A stretch of 64,000 nucleotides of DNA from Desulfopila inferna (GTDB lineage: Bacteria > Desulfobacterota > Desulfobulbia > Desulfobulbales > Desulfocapsaceae): the NCBI RefSeq assembly GCF_016919005.1, contig NZ_JAFFQE010000002.1:558001-622000 (forward strand). The letters run 5' to 3'. Shown here one piece after another: positions 36,101-47,842 of this stretch (the first letter of the stretch is position 1; each line of letters opens with the position of its first letter). The notes under the pieces are model-generated. The model did no database searches. It was not told where the DNA came from and was given only the letters and a program-made list of their open reading frames with translations. The position numbers and the translations under genes are program-made.

Positions 36101-36817
36101 ATGAAAGTTACGATTCTTGATACAATTTATGCGGTCTTTGCCGAATGGTCTCCATCCGAACAATTTTGCTGTGCTCCGGGTTGTGCCTCATGCTGTACCC
36201 GCAATGTCACTATCACCGCTCTTGAGGGCAGGCAAATCCTCAACTACTGTCGCGAAATGAAAGGCAGAGAATGGCTGGTGCGATTATTCGACGGCCTTCA
36301 TCCGGCAGATCCGGCCCTGCAGACTACAAACGAATACGTCGAAGATATTCTGCATAATCGTCAGAACAGCGAAAACCAGGCGAAATCTTCAGAGAGCTGC
36401 CCTTTCCTGGAAGGAGGCAGATGCAGTATCTACCCGGTACGGCCCTTCAGCTGCCGATGTTTTTTTTCAACAATCCTCTGTGGCAGCAGTGGTGCCGCGA
36501 CTATCCCCGATGTCCATCTGTACGGATCCATGGCGATGATGCAGCTCATCGAACATCTCGGACAGTTTGACCATTGGGGTAATATGGTCGATGTCCTTGT
36601 CATTCTGGTGAATTCGCCGGAGTATGCTGGCAGCTTTGAACCATTGGACAATCAGGAACTGCTGCAGCACGCCCGCACCCAGGTGCACCGAGCCCTCCCG
36701 CTGCCCGGATTTATTCTTCCTCCGGCGGAAAAGGCCGGGTTGGACCAGCTCCTGCGCACCATCTTTGAGACGCGGTTGGGTCGCACAACCATCGAACAGA
36801 TCCTCAACGGCCGGTAA
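36101..36817 (+). CDS. YkgJ-family cysteine cluster protein
   Basis: A 238-residue protein with an N-terminal FCCAPGCASCCTRNVTI and a downstream CPFLEGGRCSIYPVRPFSCRCFFS. This set of cysteines (C-x4-C-x2-CC, then C-x7-C-x8-C) is the YkgJ/zinc- or iron-cluster family pattern, thought to bind Fe-S or Zn. No reaction is established. The C-terminal part is predicted helical. It may be co-transcribed with the hemolysin III gene. Confidence 0.85.
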   Translation: MKVTILDTIYAVFAEWSPSEQFCCAPGCASCCTRNVTITALEGRQILNYCREMKGREWLVRLFDGLHPADPALQTTNEYVEDILHNRQNSENQAKSSESCPFLEGGRCSIYPVRPFSCRCFFSTILCGSSGAATIPDVHLYGSMAMMQLIEHLGQFDHWGNMVDVLVILVNSPEYAGSFEPLDNQELLQHARTQVHRALPLPGFILPPAEKAGLDQLLRTIFETRLGRTTIEQILNGR

Positions 36818-37269
36818 TGGATTCGAAAAAGAACAACACACGTAAACGCTACCACATGACCGTCACATCAGGTCTTATTACTACGCCTGGTATATCAAAC
36901 TTTATCGATGTCGGGGTTTATGTCCGTACGTCACAGAGCCCATCTCGGCATATTTAATGACTTTTTATCAGATCACAATAAATGAATTGAAATACAAAGA
37001 GATAAATGTAAAATTAAACCTAACTGAGCTGGATAAGCACCTTGAGGGTAATTAAAATTACCGGCCTTTAAATATGCTTTCCGTTTTCTGGTTTTTATGA
37101 CAGACTCTCAGAGGTACGCTCCAAGGTGTCTTGGCTATAGAGATGAATTCACAGATTTAAATTAAAATTTTTTATTTTTTTGTTTTTGTGGCAGTTTTTC
37201 AGGAGGAAGGCATTAAACTATATATCAATGTTTTTCAAATGTATTTAACCACCTACTTAAATTCCAGGT
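36818..37269. other. intergenic region, mostly featureless
   Basis: About 450 bases with no gene I can support. It contains the palindrome GGTAATTAAAATTACC near 37048-37063 within a stretch (AAGCACCTTGAGGG) similar to the interior of the 5817-5960 element, possibly a decayed relative. Confidence 0.4.
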
Positions 37270-40251
37270 ATGCCTGTATATATGTCGAAGATCAATAAAA
37301 GAGATCTGTTGTCTCTTTTTTCCCCCAAGAATATTCTGCTCTTCACTCTTACGACATTCGGCGTTGTACTCCTCACCATTTTAATCACCCTCCGCGTTGG
37401 GCACCAGCAGGCCTTGCGGGAACAAAGACAGCTTACTTCCAGTCTGCGCGAGGACATAAACAGACACCTGGAGACAAACTTCAGCGAAAGCAGCCGGGCT
37501 CTCACCGGACAGCAAGCGATACTTGAACTTTTTCTCAATCCGGATCCATCTGCAACCCGGCAGGCCACCGCTCTTCTCAACTCGACCAGAGAGATTCTCG
37601 GAGCCAGCCTGGTATATATTCAGGATCATACTGGCACGGTAATAGCCTCTTCCTTCTCTGAAAGCGGAGAAACCCTCTATGGCTACAACTATAAATTCCG
37701 GCCATATTTCACAGAATCGATGCAGGGAAGAGATTTTATCTACCCGGCTCTGGGAGTAACTACCGATCAGAGGGGTATATATTTCAGCAGTCCGATCAAA
37801 GACCAGGAACAGCGGGTTCACGGTGTAGCCATAATCAAAAGCGGCCTGAAGAGCATCGATAAGATATTATCCAAATCGGCAAACAAAGGACCGGCAGCCA
37901 TTCTCACAGGCGACGGCATCGTTTTCGCCTCCTCGGAAGAATCCTGGCTCTTTCATGCCATTAAACCATTGTCTCCGCAGAGACTCACAGCCCTTAAGGA
38001 GTCAAGTCAGTTTGCCGGCCAACCTCTTACCCCCCTCCCTTTTCAGGTGCAGAACGGTGAAGCTTTCCTTGAAGGAAAAAGATATGGCGTACAAATGCAG
38101 GGAATTGCTCTGTCCGACTGGACCGTTATTACGCTGCTACCCCGAAAGTCCGCATTTTTCACCATTGCTCTGGTCTGTCTGGCCTTCACCATACCGGCCT
38201 TCTTCTTTTTCCTGAAAGTTAATCAATACATCAATGAAGTCAGATACAAAAGCAAAATCCGCGATCAAAATGTTTACCTGAAGAAACTGAACAGGGAGAT
38301 GAAAAAAGAGATCGAGGAGAGAAAGGAAACAGAACGGCAACTTAAACGGGTAAGCCGCCAGGAGCTCCAATACAGGATGCTGTTTGAGCAGTCCAGGGAT
38401 GCCATTAGCATCGTTTCGGCGGACGGTCGATTCCTGGAGGCAAATCAGGCTTTTTTATCGATGATGGAGTGCACCAAAGAAGAATTGAAGGCCACCGACC
38501 CCAAAGATTTCTGGATCGACCAGGAGGAAAGAAGGGACTGGCTCAAGCTTCTCCAGGAGCAGGGTTCCATCATCGACTATCAGAGTAAGCAGCAAACGAA
38601 AACCGGAGCAATCATCGACCTCACCCTGACCACCAATGCCACAATCAGTCGTGACGGAGCGACGGTTTACCTTACCATACTCCGCAACATTACCGACAAA
38701 CTTGAAGATCAACGCAAACTGATTGCCGCCAAAACCGAAGCTGAACAGGCCAACCGCGCCAAAAGCAATTTCCTCGCCAACATGAGCCATGAGATACGAA
38801 CGCCAATGAACGGTATCATGGGAATGACCAATATCGTCCTCGACAGCCACCTGCAGCCGGAACAGCGCAATTATCTCGAGATGGTCCGCTCTTCGGCCGA
38901 CCGTCTTCTCGATATTATCAATAACATTCTTGACTTTTCCAAAATCGAGGCCGGACGCCTGGAGCTTGAAGAGCTGGAGTTTTCGCTCCGGGATAAACTG
39001 AATGAGCTCGTTTCTCTGATGTCGATCAAGGCCCGTAACAACAAGGTCACTCTCTCTGCTGAGGTTGCCGACAACGTTCCCGACCGTGTTATAGGTGATC
39101 CCACCCGGCTTATGCAGATCCTTATTAATCTGACCAACAACGCCATCAAGTTTTCTGCAAACGGATCCGTCCTGATCCGGGCAGGTGAGAAAAAAATGGT
39201 CTCAGCTACTCGGACTCTCCTCTGTTTCAGCGTCAGGGATACCGGCATTGGGGTGCCGCAGGAAAAACAGAGGGCCATTTTTGATTCTTTCTCTCAGGCC
39301 GACACCTCGACGACACGGCAATATGGAGGGACAGGTTTGGGGTTGACCATCTCTTCCCAGCTCTGCCGCCTGATGGGAGGTGAAATTGGCCTGGAAAGTG
39401 AAGAGAGCAAAGGATCACTGTTCTGGTTTACTGCCGTTTTTACTCTGCCCGAGAACATACATCGGGAGCAGGAAAAAGGGCAGGGGCTTATCATTGGCAG
39501 CAAACTCAGCCGTACGGAAATATTCAGCGGCATCAGAATTCTGCTGGCCGAGGATGATCACATCAACAGAACGCTTGCGCTGGCCATCCTGAAAAAGGCC
39601 GGACTCAAGGCCACCGCGGTAAATACCGGTGTTGAAGCCGTTGAGGAGTCGGCAAGAACAGAATACAATTTGATTCTTATGGACATTCAGATGCCTGAAA
39701 TGGATGGCTACAAGGCCACCGCGGCAATCCGGCGGCGACAGGCAAAGAGTGGACGGCATACACCGATTATCGCCATGACCGCCCATGCAATAAAGGGCGA
39801 CCGGGAAAAGTGCCTGGCCGCCGGCATGGATGATTACGTGACCAAACCTATTAATACAACCGAGCTGTATGCCACCATTGAACGGCATCTGCTCCGCCGG
39901 GTGCTGATAGCTGACGATCACCTCTCAAGCCTGAAACAGGCAGGCCGTATTTTCACCGAAGCCGGCTGGCGGGTAACCCTTGCAGAAAATATCGACCAAT
40001 GTCTGTGGGAGTGCGAAAACTTCAGTTTTGACCTCATCATCGTCGATTTTTTTATGGCGGAGAGCAACCTGGCAGCCATCGCCGAACGGGTGGACAGAAA
40101 AAAAAGAATGACCGGAAAATTCAGCCAGATACTCGCCACTGCCGGACATGTAGATGAAAATCTGCAGAAGAGATGCGCCGCAGTGGGAATACAAAAGATC
40201 ATCACCAAGCCACTGACGCCGGAGAAGGTGGCAATCCCGACCGCCAATTAA
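37270..40251 (+). CDS. hybrid sensor histidine kinase, Cache-PAS-HisKA-HATPase-REC-REC
   Basis: A 993-residue membrane kinase. Helices at about residues 17-38 and 296-316 enclose a periplasmic double-Cache-like sensor. Then come a coiled coil, a PAS domain (~360-480), the histidine box FLANMSHEIRTPMNGIMG, the ATPase with LTNNAIKFSANG, DTGIGVPQ and GGTGLGL, a receiver with LLAEDDHINR and LILMDIQMPEMDG, and a second, weaker receiver (VLIADDHLSS, DLIIVDFFMAES). It resembles the kinase at 55.3-56.9 kb in its catalytic half. No partner regulator gene is adjacent. The start is uncertain between 37270 and 37282. Confidence 0.93.
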   Translation: MPVYMSKINKRDLLSLFSPKNILLFTLTTFGVVLLTILITLRVGHQQALREQRQLTSSLREDINRHLETNFSESSRALTGQQAILELFLNPDPSATRQATALLNSTREILGASLVYIQDHTGTVIASSFSESGETLYGYNYKFRPYFTESMQGRDFIYPALGVTTDQRGIYFSSPIKDQEQRVHGVAIIKSGLKSIDKILSKSANKGPAAILTGDGIVFASSEESWLFHAIKPLSPQRLTALKESSQFAGQPLTPLPFQVQNGEAFLEGKRYGVQMQGIALSDWTVITLLPRKSAFFTIALVCLAFTIPAFFFFLKVNQYINEVRYKSKIRDQNVYLKKLNREMKKEIEERKETERQLKRVSRQELQYRMLFEQSRDAISIVSADGRFLEANQAFLSMMECTKEELKATDPKDFWIDQEERRDWLKLLQEQGSIIDYQSKQQTKTGAIIDLTLTTNATISRDGATVYLTILRNITDKLEDQRKLIAAKTEAEQANRAKSNFLANMSHEIRTPMNGIMGMTNIVLDSHLQPEQRNYLEMVRSSADRLLDIINNILDFSKIEAGRLELEELEFSLRDKLNELVSLMSIKARNNKVTLSAEVADNVPDRVIGDPTRLMQILINLTNNAIKFSANGSVLIRAGEKKMVSATRTLLCFSVRDTGIGVPQEKQRAIFDSFSQADTSTTRQYGGTGLGLTISSQLCRLMGGEIGLESEESKGSLFWFTAVFTLPENIHREQEKGQGLIIGSKLSRTEIFSGIRILLAEDDHINRTLALAILKKAGLKATAVNTGVEAVEESARTEYNLILMDIQMPEMDGYKATAAIRRRQAKSGRHTPIIAMTAHAIKGDREKCLAAGMDDYVTKPINTTELYATIERHLLRRVLIADDHLSSLKQAGRIFTEAGWRVTLAENIDQCLWECENFSFDLIIVDFFMAESNLAAIAERVDRKKRMTGKFSQILATAGHVDENLQKRCAAVGIQKIITKPLTPEKVAIPTAN

Positions 40252-40305
40252 CCATTACCATGGCAGCATATCCTGTTGCACCGAGATGACGGTTCCCTGA
40301 GTGAG

Positions 40306-41316
40306 TTATTTCGAAAAGTGATCCGCGAATTCAGCGTATCCCTCTTTCTCCAGATCTTCGGCGGGGATAAAACGCAATGCTGCGGAATTGAGACAATATC
40401 GCAGACCGGTAGGTTCGGGACCATCCGGAAAGACATGGCCGAGATGTGAATTACCGTGCCTGCTGCGGACTTCAATTCTTTCGGTGAACAACTCCCGGTC
40501 CACCCTTTCGACTATATTATCTGGGACCAGCGGTCTGATAAAACTTGGCCACCCGGTCCCGGATTCATATTTGTCCTCTGAGCTGAAAAGCGGTTCACCG
40601 GAAACGATATCCACATAAATTCCACTTTCCTCATTATCCCAGTAACTGTTATTGAAAGGCGGCTCGGTGGCGTTTTTCCGGGTAACTTCGTACTGCAACG
40701 GAGTGAGCTTTCTGCAAAGTTCCTCATCCGGTGGTTTTTCATATTTGCCGGCTGCCCCAGGCAAGTCTTTTTCTTTCCAGACCTTTTCGATAAAGGCTTC
40801 TCTTCCCGAACCCTTTTTATAGGAGGAATAATGCAGGACATTCTTGAGATGATAGTTCTGATGGTATTCCTCTGCGGGATAAAAAGCTGTCGCCGGAAGT
40901 ATCATTGTTGCAATCGGTTGTGAAAAAAGGCGGGACTCCTGCAGGTTTGTTTTTGAGCGCTCGGCAACTCTCCTTTGTTCCTCGGTTGTATAAAATATTG
41001 CGGTTCGGTAATGATTGCCCCGATCGGCAAACTGCCCGCCGTCATCGGTCGGGTCAATCTGACGCCAGAATATCTCAAGAAGTTCCGCAAAGCTGATCTT
41101 CTCCCGATCATAGGTGACCCTGACAGATTCATAGTGGTCCGTCTGACCATGAGCCACTGCCTGATAATCGGGATCTTTGGTTGTTCCACCCGAGTAGCCG
41201 GCCACTGCCTCAATCACACCATCCCGATCGGAAAAGGGGGGCACCATGCACCAAAAACAGCCGCCGGCAAATATAGCAATTTCTGTTTTCTTTTGCGCTT
41301 CCTCAACCTCGCTCAT
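40306..41316 (-). CDS. msrAB: fused methionine sulfoxide reductase MsrA-MsrB
   Basis: About 336 residues repairing both S- and R-methionine sulfoxide. The MsrA half has the catalytic cysteine in [20 protein letters not shown] and AEEYHQNY. The MsrB half has [25 protein letters not shown] and the catalytic cysteine in [12 protein letters not shown]. The usual zinc CxxC pairs of MsrB are absent (VSGEPLFSS), as in several fused enzymes. No signal peptide, so it acts in the cytoplasm. The start ATG at 41316 follows GGGAGGGAGCGG. Confidence 0.94.
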   Translation of the reverse strand: MSEVEEAQKKTEIAIFAGGCFWCMVPPFSDRDGVIEAVAGYSGGTTKDPDYQAVAHGQTDHYESVRVTYDREKISFAELLEIFWRQIDPTDDGGQFADRGNHYRTAIFYTTEEQRRVAERSKTNLQESRLFSQPIATMILPATAFYPAEEYHQNYHLKNVLHYSSYKKGSGREAFIEKVWKEKDLPGAAGKYEKPPDEELCRKLTPLQYEVTRKNATEPPFNNSYWDNEESGIYVDIVSGEPLFSSEDKYESGTGWPSFIRPLVPDNIVERVDRELFTERIEVRSRHGNSHLGHVFPDGPEPTGLRYCLNSAALRFIPAEDLEKEGYAEFADHFSK

Positions 41317-41529
41317 CACCGCTCCCTCCCCCGTTGAATTAAATTCAAGATCCAGCCAGATAATTCCTGCAGTTCATTGATCCAATAAATAAATAGTAGG
41401 CATTTAGCGCCAGCCTTACAAGATAGTGCCCTTTCCCAATCGGTATTTTTGAAGCAAAGGTTTAACTCCCCTGATTCGTCAGAGTCCGTTACTTCACCTC
41501 CCGCTTACTTTCAAAAACAACCATTGTGA

Positions 41530-43425
<1,896 letters not shown>

Positions 43426-43431
43426 TGTTTC

Positions 43432-44283
43432 ATGCTGCCGACTACTGTTACTATAAACACCCCACAGGGAAGCCCCATTCAGGTCGGTGGCGGTCAGCCA
43501 CTTCTTCTCATCGGCGGCCCCTGCGCCCTTGAGTCTGAAGAACTGGCCCGCCGGGTTGCCGGGACGATGCAGGAAATCTGCTCCAGACTGCAGCTCTCCT
43601 ATGTCTTTAAAGCTTCCTTCGACAAGGCCAACCGCACCTCCATCAATTCCTACAGGGGGCCCGGCCTGGAGAAAGGACTTGCTATCCTGGGCCGTATTCG
43701 TGAGGATCTTGGAGTGCCGGTCATCTCCGACATCCACGAACCGGGCCAGGCGGCCGAAGCCGCTGAAGTTCTTGATATTCTCCAAATACCTGCTTTTCTC
43801 TGCCGGCAAACCGATATCCTCAGGGCCGCTTCGGCAACCGGAAAGGTGATCAATCTGAAAAAGGGACAGTTCGTCTCGCCCTGGGATATGGAAAATGCCG
43901 TGAAGAAAATAAGGGAGAGCGGCAGCAGTGAAGTTATGCTGGTGGAACGCGGATCCTGCTTCGGCTACAATAACCTGGTGGTTGATATGCGCAGCCTGCC
44001 GGTGATGAGATCATTCGACTGTCCGGTCATCTATGATGCTACCCACTCGGTCCAGCTCCCCGGCGGTCAGGGAGGGTCATCGGGCGGACAGCGTCAATTC
44101 ATAGCCCCGTTGTCACAGGCTGCCGTTGCCGCCGGAATAGACGGCCTTTTTATGGAAGTTCATCCGGAACCGGAAAAGGCTCTGTGCGACGGTCCCAATT
44201 CCATGCCGCTTGAGGATATGGAAGAATTCCTTTTGCGGATCCTCCGGATCCGCAGGGCCGTGGAGGAAAAAAATGAGCGATGA
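43432..44283 (+). CDS. kdsA: 3-deoxy-D-manno-octulosonate 8-phosphate synthase
   Basis: A 283-residue barrel enzyme that condenses arabinose 5-phosphate with phosphoenolpyruvate for lipopolysaccharide core. Marks: IGGPCALESEELA, the strand YVFKASFDKANRTS, GVPVISDIHEP, KGQFVSPWDM, CFGYNNLVVDMRSL and DATHSVQLPGG. It is a Cys-and-His-type enzyme as judged by the Asn in KANRTS and the residues of the metal loop. Overlaps the kdsC start by about ten bases. Confidence 0.96.
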   Translation: MLPTTVTINTPQGSPIQVGGGQPLLLIGGPCALESEELARRVAGTMQEICSRLQLSYVFKASFDKANRTSINSYRGPGLEKGLAILGRIREDLGVPVISDIHEPGQAAEAAEVLDILQIPAFLCRQTDILRAASATGKVINLKKGQFVSPWDMENAVKKIRESGSSEVMLVERGSCFGYNNLVVDMRSLPVMRSFDCPVIYDATHSVQLPGGQGGSSGGQRQFIAPLSQAAVAAGIDGLFMEVHPEPEKALCDGPNSMPLEDMEEFLLRILRIRRAVEEKNER

Positions 44284-44905
44284 CTGCGGCTGCATGTCGC
44301 CGGGTTCATATCCATCTGACTGTCAGGTCACAGAGGGACTGCGAAAAATGGCACATGACCGGACCGAGGAAAAACTTGATGAACGGATAGTGGCCCGCGC
44401 CAAGGAAATACAACTTCTCCTGCTCGATGTGGACGGCGTACTTACCAACGGCATATTGATCTTTTCTCCGGAAGGCGAGGAGAGCAAAGGTTTTCACACC
44501 CAGGACGGCTTCGGCATCAAACTCCTGCAGGAAGCTGGAATAGATGTCGGTGTAATTACTGCGCGACAATCCAAGGCGGTTACGGCGCGGTGCAGTGGTT
44601 TGAAAATGCGCTATATCTACCAGGGCGATACCGATAAGCTCAATGCCTACAAAACCATCCTTAAAGAAAGTGGATTGAAACCCTTCCAAATAGGCTATAT
44701 GGGAGATGACTGGCTCGATCTTCCTTTGATCAAACGGGTAGGCTTTTCCGCCGCTCCGGCAAATGGTGTTGACGAGGTGCGGCAACAGGTGCATTTTACC
44801 GCCAGGCGCTGCGGAGGTGAAGGAGCCGTTCGGGAAGTGATTGATCTGATACTCAAAGCCAAAGGGGTGCAGCAGCAACTCCTGCATTCCTATTTGAACC
44901 GATGA
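44273..44905 (+). CDS. kdsC: 3-deoxy-D-manno-octulosonate 8-phosphate phosphatase
   Basis: A 210-residue HAD phosphatase that releases Kdo from its 8-phosphate. LLLLDVDGVLTNG carries the nucleophile aspartate, followed by DGFGIKLLQEAGIDVGVITAR and the Mg2+ site GYMGDDWLDLPL. The small C0-type HAD without a cap is typical of KdsC. GGAGGAAAAAA precedes the start at 44273, inside the end of kdsA. An ~45-residue extension with several Cys (DDCGCMSPGSYPSDC) at the start is unusual. Confidence 0.93.
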   Translation: MSDDCGCMSPGSYPSDCQVTEGLRKMAHDRTEEKLDERIVARAKEIQLLLLDVDGVLTNGILIFSPEGEESKGFHTQDGFGIKLLQEAGIDVGVITARQSKAVTARCSGLKMRYIYQGDTDKLNAYKTILKESGLKPFQIGYMGDDWLDLPLIKRVGFSAAPANGVDEVRQQVHFTARRCGGEGAVREVIDLILKAKGVQQQLLHSYLNR

Positions 44906-45480
44906 TTACCCGCAGAAACTCTCTCTGGCTTGTCCCCCTGCTCCTGATCCTGACCTTTCCCCTGTGGAAAATTCCTGTAGCCTCCTTTCTGACTCCAAGG
45001 GGCGGTTTTGACTCAGGAGAATCAAGCAAAAAAAACGAGGGGTATAACTTTTCCATGGATGTGGTTACCATCCTGCAAAGCGAAGAGGGCAAAAATACCG
45101 CCACCATACATGCGGCCTCCGCCTATTCCAGCAGAAGACACAATGAGTATATACTCCAGGAAGTCGATGCCGACATCTTTGATGAAAACGGCAACCTTAC
45201 CAATGTCATTGCCGATACCGGCAACTACAATATAGACAGAAAACGCCTCAAGCTCATTGAAAACGTGGTTATCACCAATCTGGCCGATAATTATTCCATG
45301 GAAACCGACCTGCTTTATTATGACGGTGACAAACGCACGGTGTTCTGCCCCGGTGAAACCCACCTCAAAGGGGACGGCATTTCCATCGACGGTTCGAGCT
45401 TCAGTCACAACATGATCAGTGGAGAATATATCGTCGGCGGCAGGGTTCTCTGCCTCCTGCAGGGCTACAAAAGTTCCTGA
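44902..45480 (+). CDS. lptC: lipopolysaccharide export protein LptC
   Basis: A 192-residue inner-membrane protein with one N-terminal helix (SLWLVPLLLILTFPLWKIPV) and a beta-jellyroll periplasmic part (GNYNIDRKRLKLIENVVITN, TDLLYYDGDKRTVFCPG). LptC bridges the LptBFG transporter to LptA. The start overlaps the kdsC stop by four bases. The next genes of an lpt set (lptA, lptB) are not here; the convergent trmO ends the unit. Confidence 0.88.
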   Translation: MITRRNSLWLVPLLLILTFPLWKIPVASFLTPRGGFDSGESSKKNEGYNFSMDVVTILQSEEGKNTATIHAASAYSSRRHNEYILQEVDADIFDENGNLTNVIADTGNYNIDRKRLKLIENVVITNLADNYSMETDLLYYDGDKRTVFCPGETHLKGDGISIDGSSFSHNMISGEYIVGGRVLCLLQGYKSS

Positions 45481-46208
45481 ACCCTGCGGCACTCCACAAC
45501 GGTAAAAACATTATTACGGACCTCCCACCTGATATTTATATCCCACAGCCGAAAGCCGAAACTCCTTTTCCTGCCACGCTGACTTGCCGGACGCGGATCC
45601 TGGCGAAGCACCTGAGATATCAATCCAGAAAGCTCCCTGCCGGTTTCCTGCTCATACTGATAACAAAACCTCTCCGCCTCCTTGAGAAAACAGACATGAA
45701 CCGGCGCCCTGTTTTCTCCTGAATATCCGGGACCGGCGCCGTCAAGGGAATCGCTGTAAGGTATATAGGGTTTTATGTCGAGAACAGGAGTTCCATCGAG
45801 AAAGTCTCCACCGCCCACCAGCAGAGATAGCCCGCTTTTTCTATCAATTTCAAAAAGTCTTACAGCGGAAAGCCCGATATGGTTGGGCCTGTGCGGGCTG
45901 CGGCTGGCAAAAACGCCGACTCTTTTCCTGCCGCCCAGGCCAGGTGGCCGCACCGTCGGTTTCCAGCCCTCTTTGATCGCATCGTGGAAGAGAAACTGCA
46001 CCCAGATATGAGAAAAAACATCCAGCTCCTTGACCATCTCCTCCCGGTCATAGGGGGCCAGCAGCTCAATGCGGGCCCTGGCTTTATCCGCCATGCCGGG
46101 CTGACGCGGGATCCCGAATTTTTCGGTATAACAGGAACGAATTACACCTATAGGACAGACATCCACCACGCCGGTATCCGGTTTATTATTTTTCGTATCT
46201 GCTGTCAT
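45465..46208 (-). CDS. trmO: tRNA (t6A37) N6-methyltransferase TrmO
   Basis: A 247-residue enzyme of the TsaA/TrmO type that methylates t6A37 of some tRNAs with SAM. The family's signature pieces are VCPIGVIRSCYTEKFGIPRQ, VFSHIWVQFLFH, SRSPHRPNHIGLSAVRL and LDIKPYIPYSDS. The C-terminal domain (RFCYQYEQETGRELSGLISQ) matches the helical extension. It converges with lptC and overlaps its end by 16 bases. Confidence 0.92.
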   Translation of the reverse strand: MTADTKNNKPDTGVVDVCPIGVIRSCYTEKFGIPRQPGMADKARARIELLAPYDREEMVKELDVFSHIWVQFLFHDAIKEGWKPTVRPPGLGGRKRVGVFASRSPHRPNHIGLSAVRLFEIDRKSGLSLLVGGGDFLDGTPVLDIKPYIPYSDSLDGAGPGYSGENRAPVHVCFLKEAERFCYQYEQETGRELSGLISQVLRQDPRPASQRGRKRSFGFRLWDINIRWEVRNNVFTVVECRRVQELL

Positions 46209-46241
46209 TTTCTCAGGTTACTCCTCTCTACATAATGCTAT

Positions 46242-46400
46242 CTGATTACCCTGAACTAAGCATTTCCTGGCCCAGGCCGGGACTGCTCTTTTCATCTAGA
46301 CACCATAAATTCGTCCCGGGTGGCTTCTCTGCAGCCCGGACGGCTGCAGAGACCCGTGCAAAGCTAGTCCCAACCTTTAAGTTAAGGATCAGGTAATCAG
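46242..46400. repeat. CTGATTACC-family palindromic element, copy 2
   Basis: 159 bp bounded by perfect 9-bp ends CTGATTACC (46242-46250) and GGTAATCAG (46392-46400). The arms GGGACTGCTCTTTTCATC and the inner CTGCAGCC/GGCTGCAG hairpin match copy 1 (31235-31388) in reverse order. It separates trmO from the nickel operon promoter. Confidence 0.75.
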
Positions 46401-46488
46401 GTAAATCATCTCAAATTCCACACAGCCATTGTACAACAGCAAAAGGCCGCCAATAAAAAATCACAGTAATAATATTTTTCAAATAGAT

Positions 46489-46543
46489 GTGTTACCTTTT
46501 TCTTGACAGCCATCCGAGGCCTCGATATATTATCAGGTAACAC
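46489..46543 (+). promoter_or_regulatory. nickel operon promoter inside a 9-bp inverted repeat (NikR-like operator)
   Basis: TTGACA (46503-46508) and TATATT (46526-46531) with a 17-bp spacer form an excellent sigma-70 promoter. It is enclosed by GTGTTACCT (46489-46497) and its exact complement AGGTAACAC (46535-46543), the right arm covering the expected start site. A third half-site-like GTATTAC is at 46557-46563. GTGTTAC-type half sites are known for NikR in related bacteria, but with shorter spacing; the repressor is thus inferred. Confidence 0.72.
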
Positions 46544-46613
46544 TTATTAATATATTGTATTACTACCCTGTGGCCCACTATGATTATTGATAATTTACTC
46601 CATTCTTATTCTA

Positions 46614-47219
46614 ATGCATATATCAGAAGGCATACTTAACGCACCCGTTCTCATCGGCTGCGGCGTCGCAGCCGCCGCCTGTACCGCTGTCGGCTTGAAG
46701 AAGCTGGATATAGACAGGATAATGAATGTCTCCCTGCTGACCTCAACTTTCTTTATCGCCTCTCTTATCCACGTCCCCTTAGGACCAGGCTCTATTCACC
46801 TGGTGCTTAACGGCCTTCTCGGCGTTATTCTGGGGTGGGTTTCTTTTCCCGCAATTGTTACCGCCTTGCTGCTCCAGGCTCTTTTTTTTCAATATGGCGG
46901 ATTCACGGTGTTGGGGGTTAATACCATCATCATGGCTCTGCCGGCACTTCTTGCCTTCTATATCGTCCGCCCCTGGCTAAAGGACAACGACAAAAAGCGA
47001 TCGGTCGCCGCCTTCGCCGCCGGATTTCTGGCCATCTTTTCTTCCTCGATCCTCATGGCGCTCGCCCTGATTACCAGCGATTCGGGGTTTTTTGATACAG
47101 CTGTCCTGATTCTGGCAGCTCAGCTTCCTCTTATGATTATTGAAGGCTTTATAACCATGTTCGCCGTACTCTTTCTCGCAAAGGTACAACCCGATTTTCT
47201 CTACAACAACAAATCATGA
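46614..47219 (+). CDS. nikM: nickel/cobalt ECF transporter S-component (CbiM/NikM family)
   Basis: A 201-residue membrane substrate-binding unit of an energy-coupling-factor importer. I start at 46614 because the family needs Met-His at the N-terminus (MHISEGIL), where the metal is held; a longer frame starts at 46587. Membrane helices include NVSLLTSTFFIASLIHVP and LIEGFITMFAVLFLA. The conserved PGSIHLVLNGLLG and GGFTVLGVNTIIMALPA loops are present. First gene of nikMLKQ with promoter at 46503. Overlaps nikL by four bases. Ni is inferred from NikK/NikL; Co remains possible. Confidence 0.9.
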   Translation: MHISEGILNAPVLIGCGVAAAACTAVGLKKLDIDRIMNVSLLTSTFFIASLIHVPLGPGSIHLVLNGLLGVILGWVSFPAIVTALLLQALFFQYGGFTVLGVNTIIMALPALLAFYIVRPWLKDNDKKRSVAAFAAGFLAIFSSSILMALALITSDSGFFDTAVLILAAQLPLMIIEGFITMFAVLFLAKVQPDFLYNNKS

Positions 47220-47842
47220 CAACTACATTCCTGCGCTCAGTTTTCGTCGCCCTTGCAGCGACATTCTTTCTCTCCTCCTCTGCTCAAGCCCATAAAATTC
47301 GGGTCTTTGCCTACGAAAGCGGTGGAACAATAATTACCGAGGTCAAGTTCGGCAACGGACGGCCTGCCCAAAACAGCACGGTTGCCGTAGAGAAAAAGGA
47401 CGGCAGTCCTCTGCTTTCAGGAACCACGGATGAGAACGGAGAATTCCGCTTTACCGTTCCCCAAGAGGCCCTGAACCAGGGACTGGATCTGAATATTATC
47501 GCAGATGTCGGCGAGGGGCATCGGGGGTCCTGGCTGCTGGAGGCAGGTGATTATCTCGCCCAGACACCGTCCCAAAAGACCGAACCGGCACCTGAACCAG
47601 CCTCTGAACCACCTTCCAATCCAGCTGATACTCTAAAAAGTGATACACCGGATTCCCACGAGTTGGAAGAGCGCATCGAAGAGATTATTCGGAAAGAGCT
47701 CCTTCCAATTAAACGAATGCTTGCTCAGGAAAGGGAGAAAAAGCCGACCCTCCGAGACATTCTCGGTGGACTTGGCTATATTTTCGGCCTTGCCGGTATA
47801 GCCGCCTATTTTAAATTCAAAAAAAACGGAGTTAAATCATGA
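47216..47842 (+). CDS. nikL: NikL-like periplasmic component of the nickel importer
   Basis: A 208-residue protein with a signal peptide ending SSSAQA, so that the mature chain starts His-Lys-Ile. A small beta-sandwich ([17 protein letters not shown]...[14 protein letters not shown], a carboxypeptidase-regulatory-like fold), a Pro/Glu linker, a helical segment, and a C-terminal membrane helix ([19 protein letters not shown]) follow. This set is the NikL component known in Ni-specific ECF systems of delta-type proteobacteria. Lies between nikM and the DUF4198 gene, both in four-base overlaps. Confidence 0.82.
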   Translation: MTTTFLRSVFVALAATFFLSSSAQAHKIRVFAYESGGTIITEVKFGNGRPAQNSTVAVEKKDGSPLLSGTTDENGEFRFTVPQEALNQGLDLNIIADVGEGHRGSWLLEAGDYLAQTPSQKTEPAPEPASEPPSNPADTLKSDTPDSHELEERIEEIIRKELLPIKRMLAQEREKKPTLRDILGGLGYIFGLAGIAAYFKFKKNGVKS

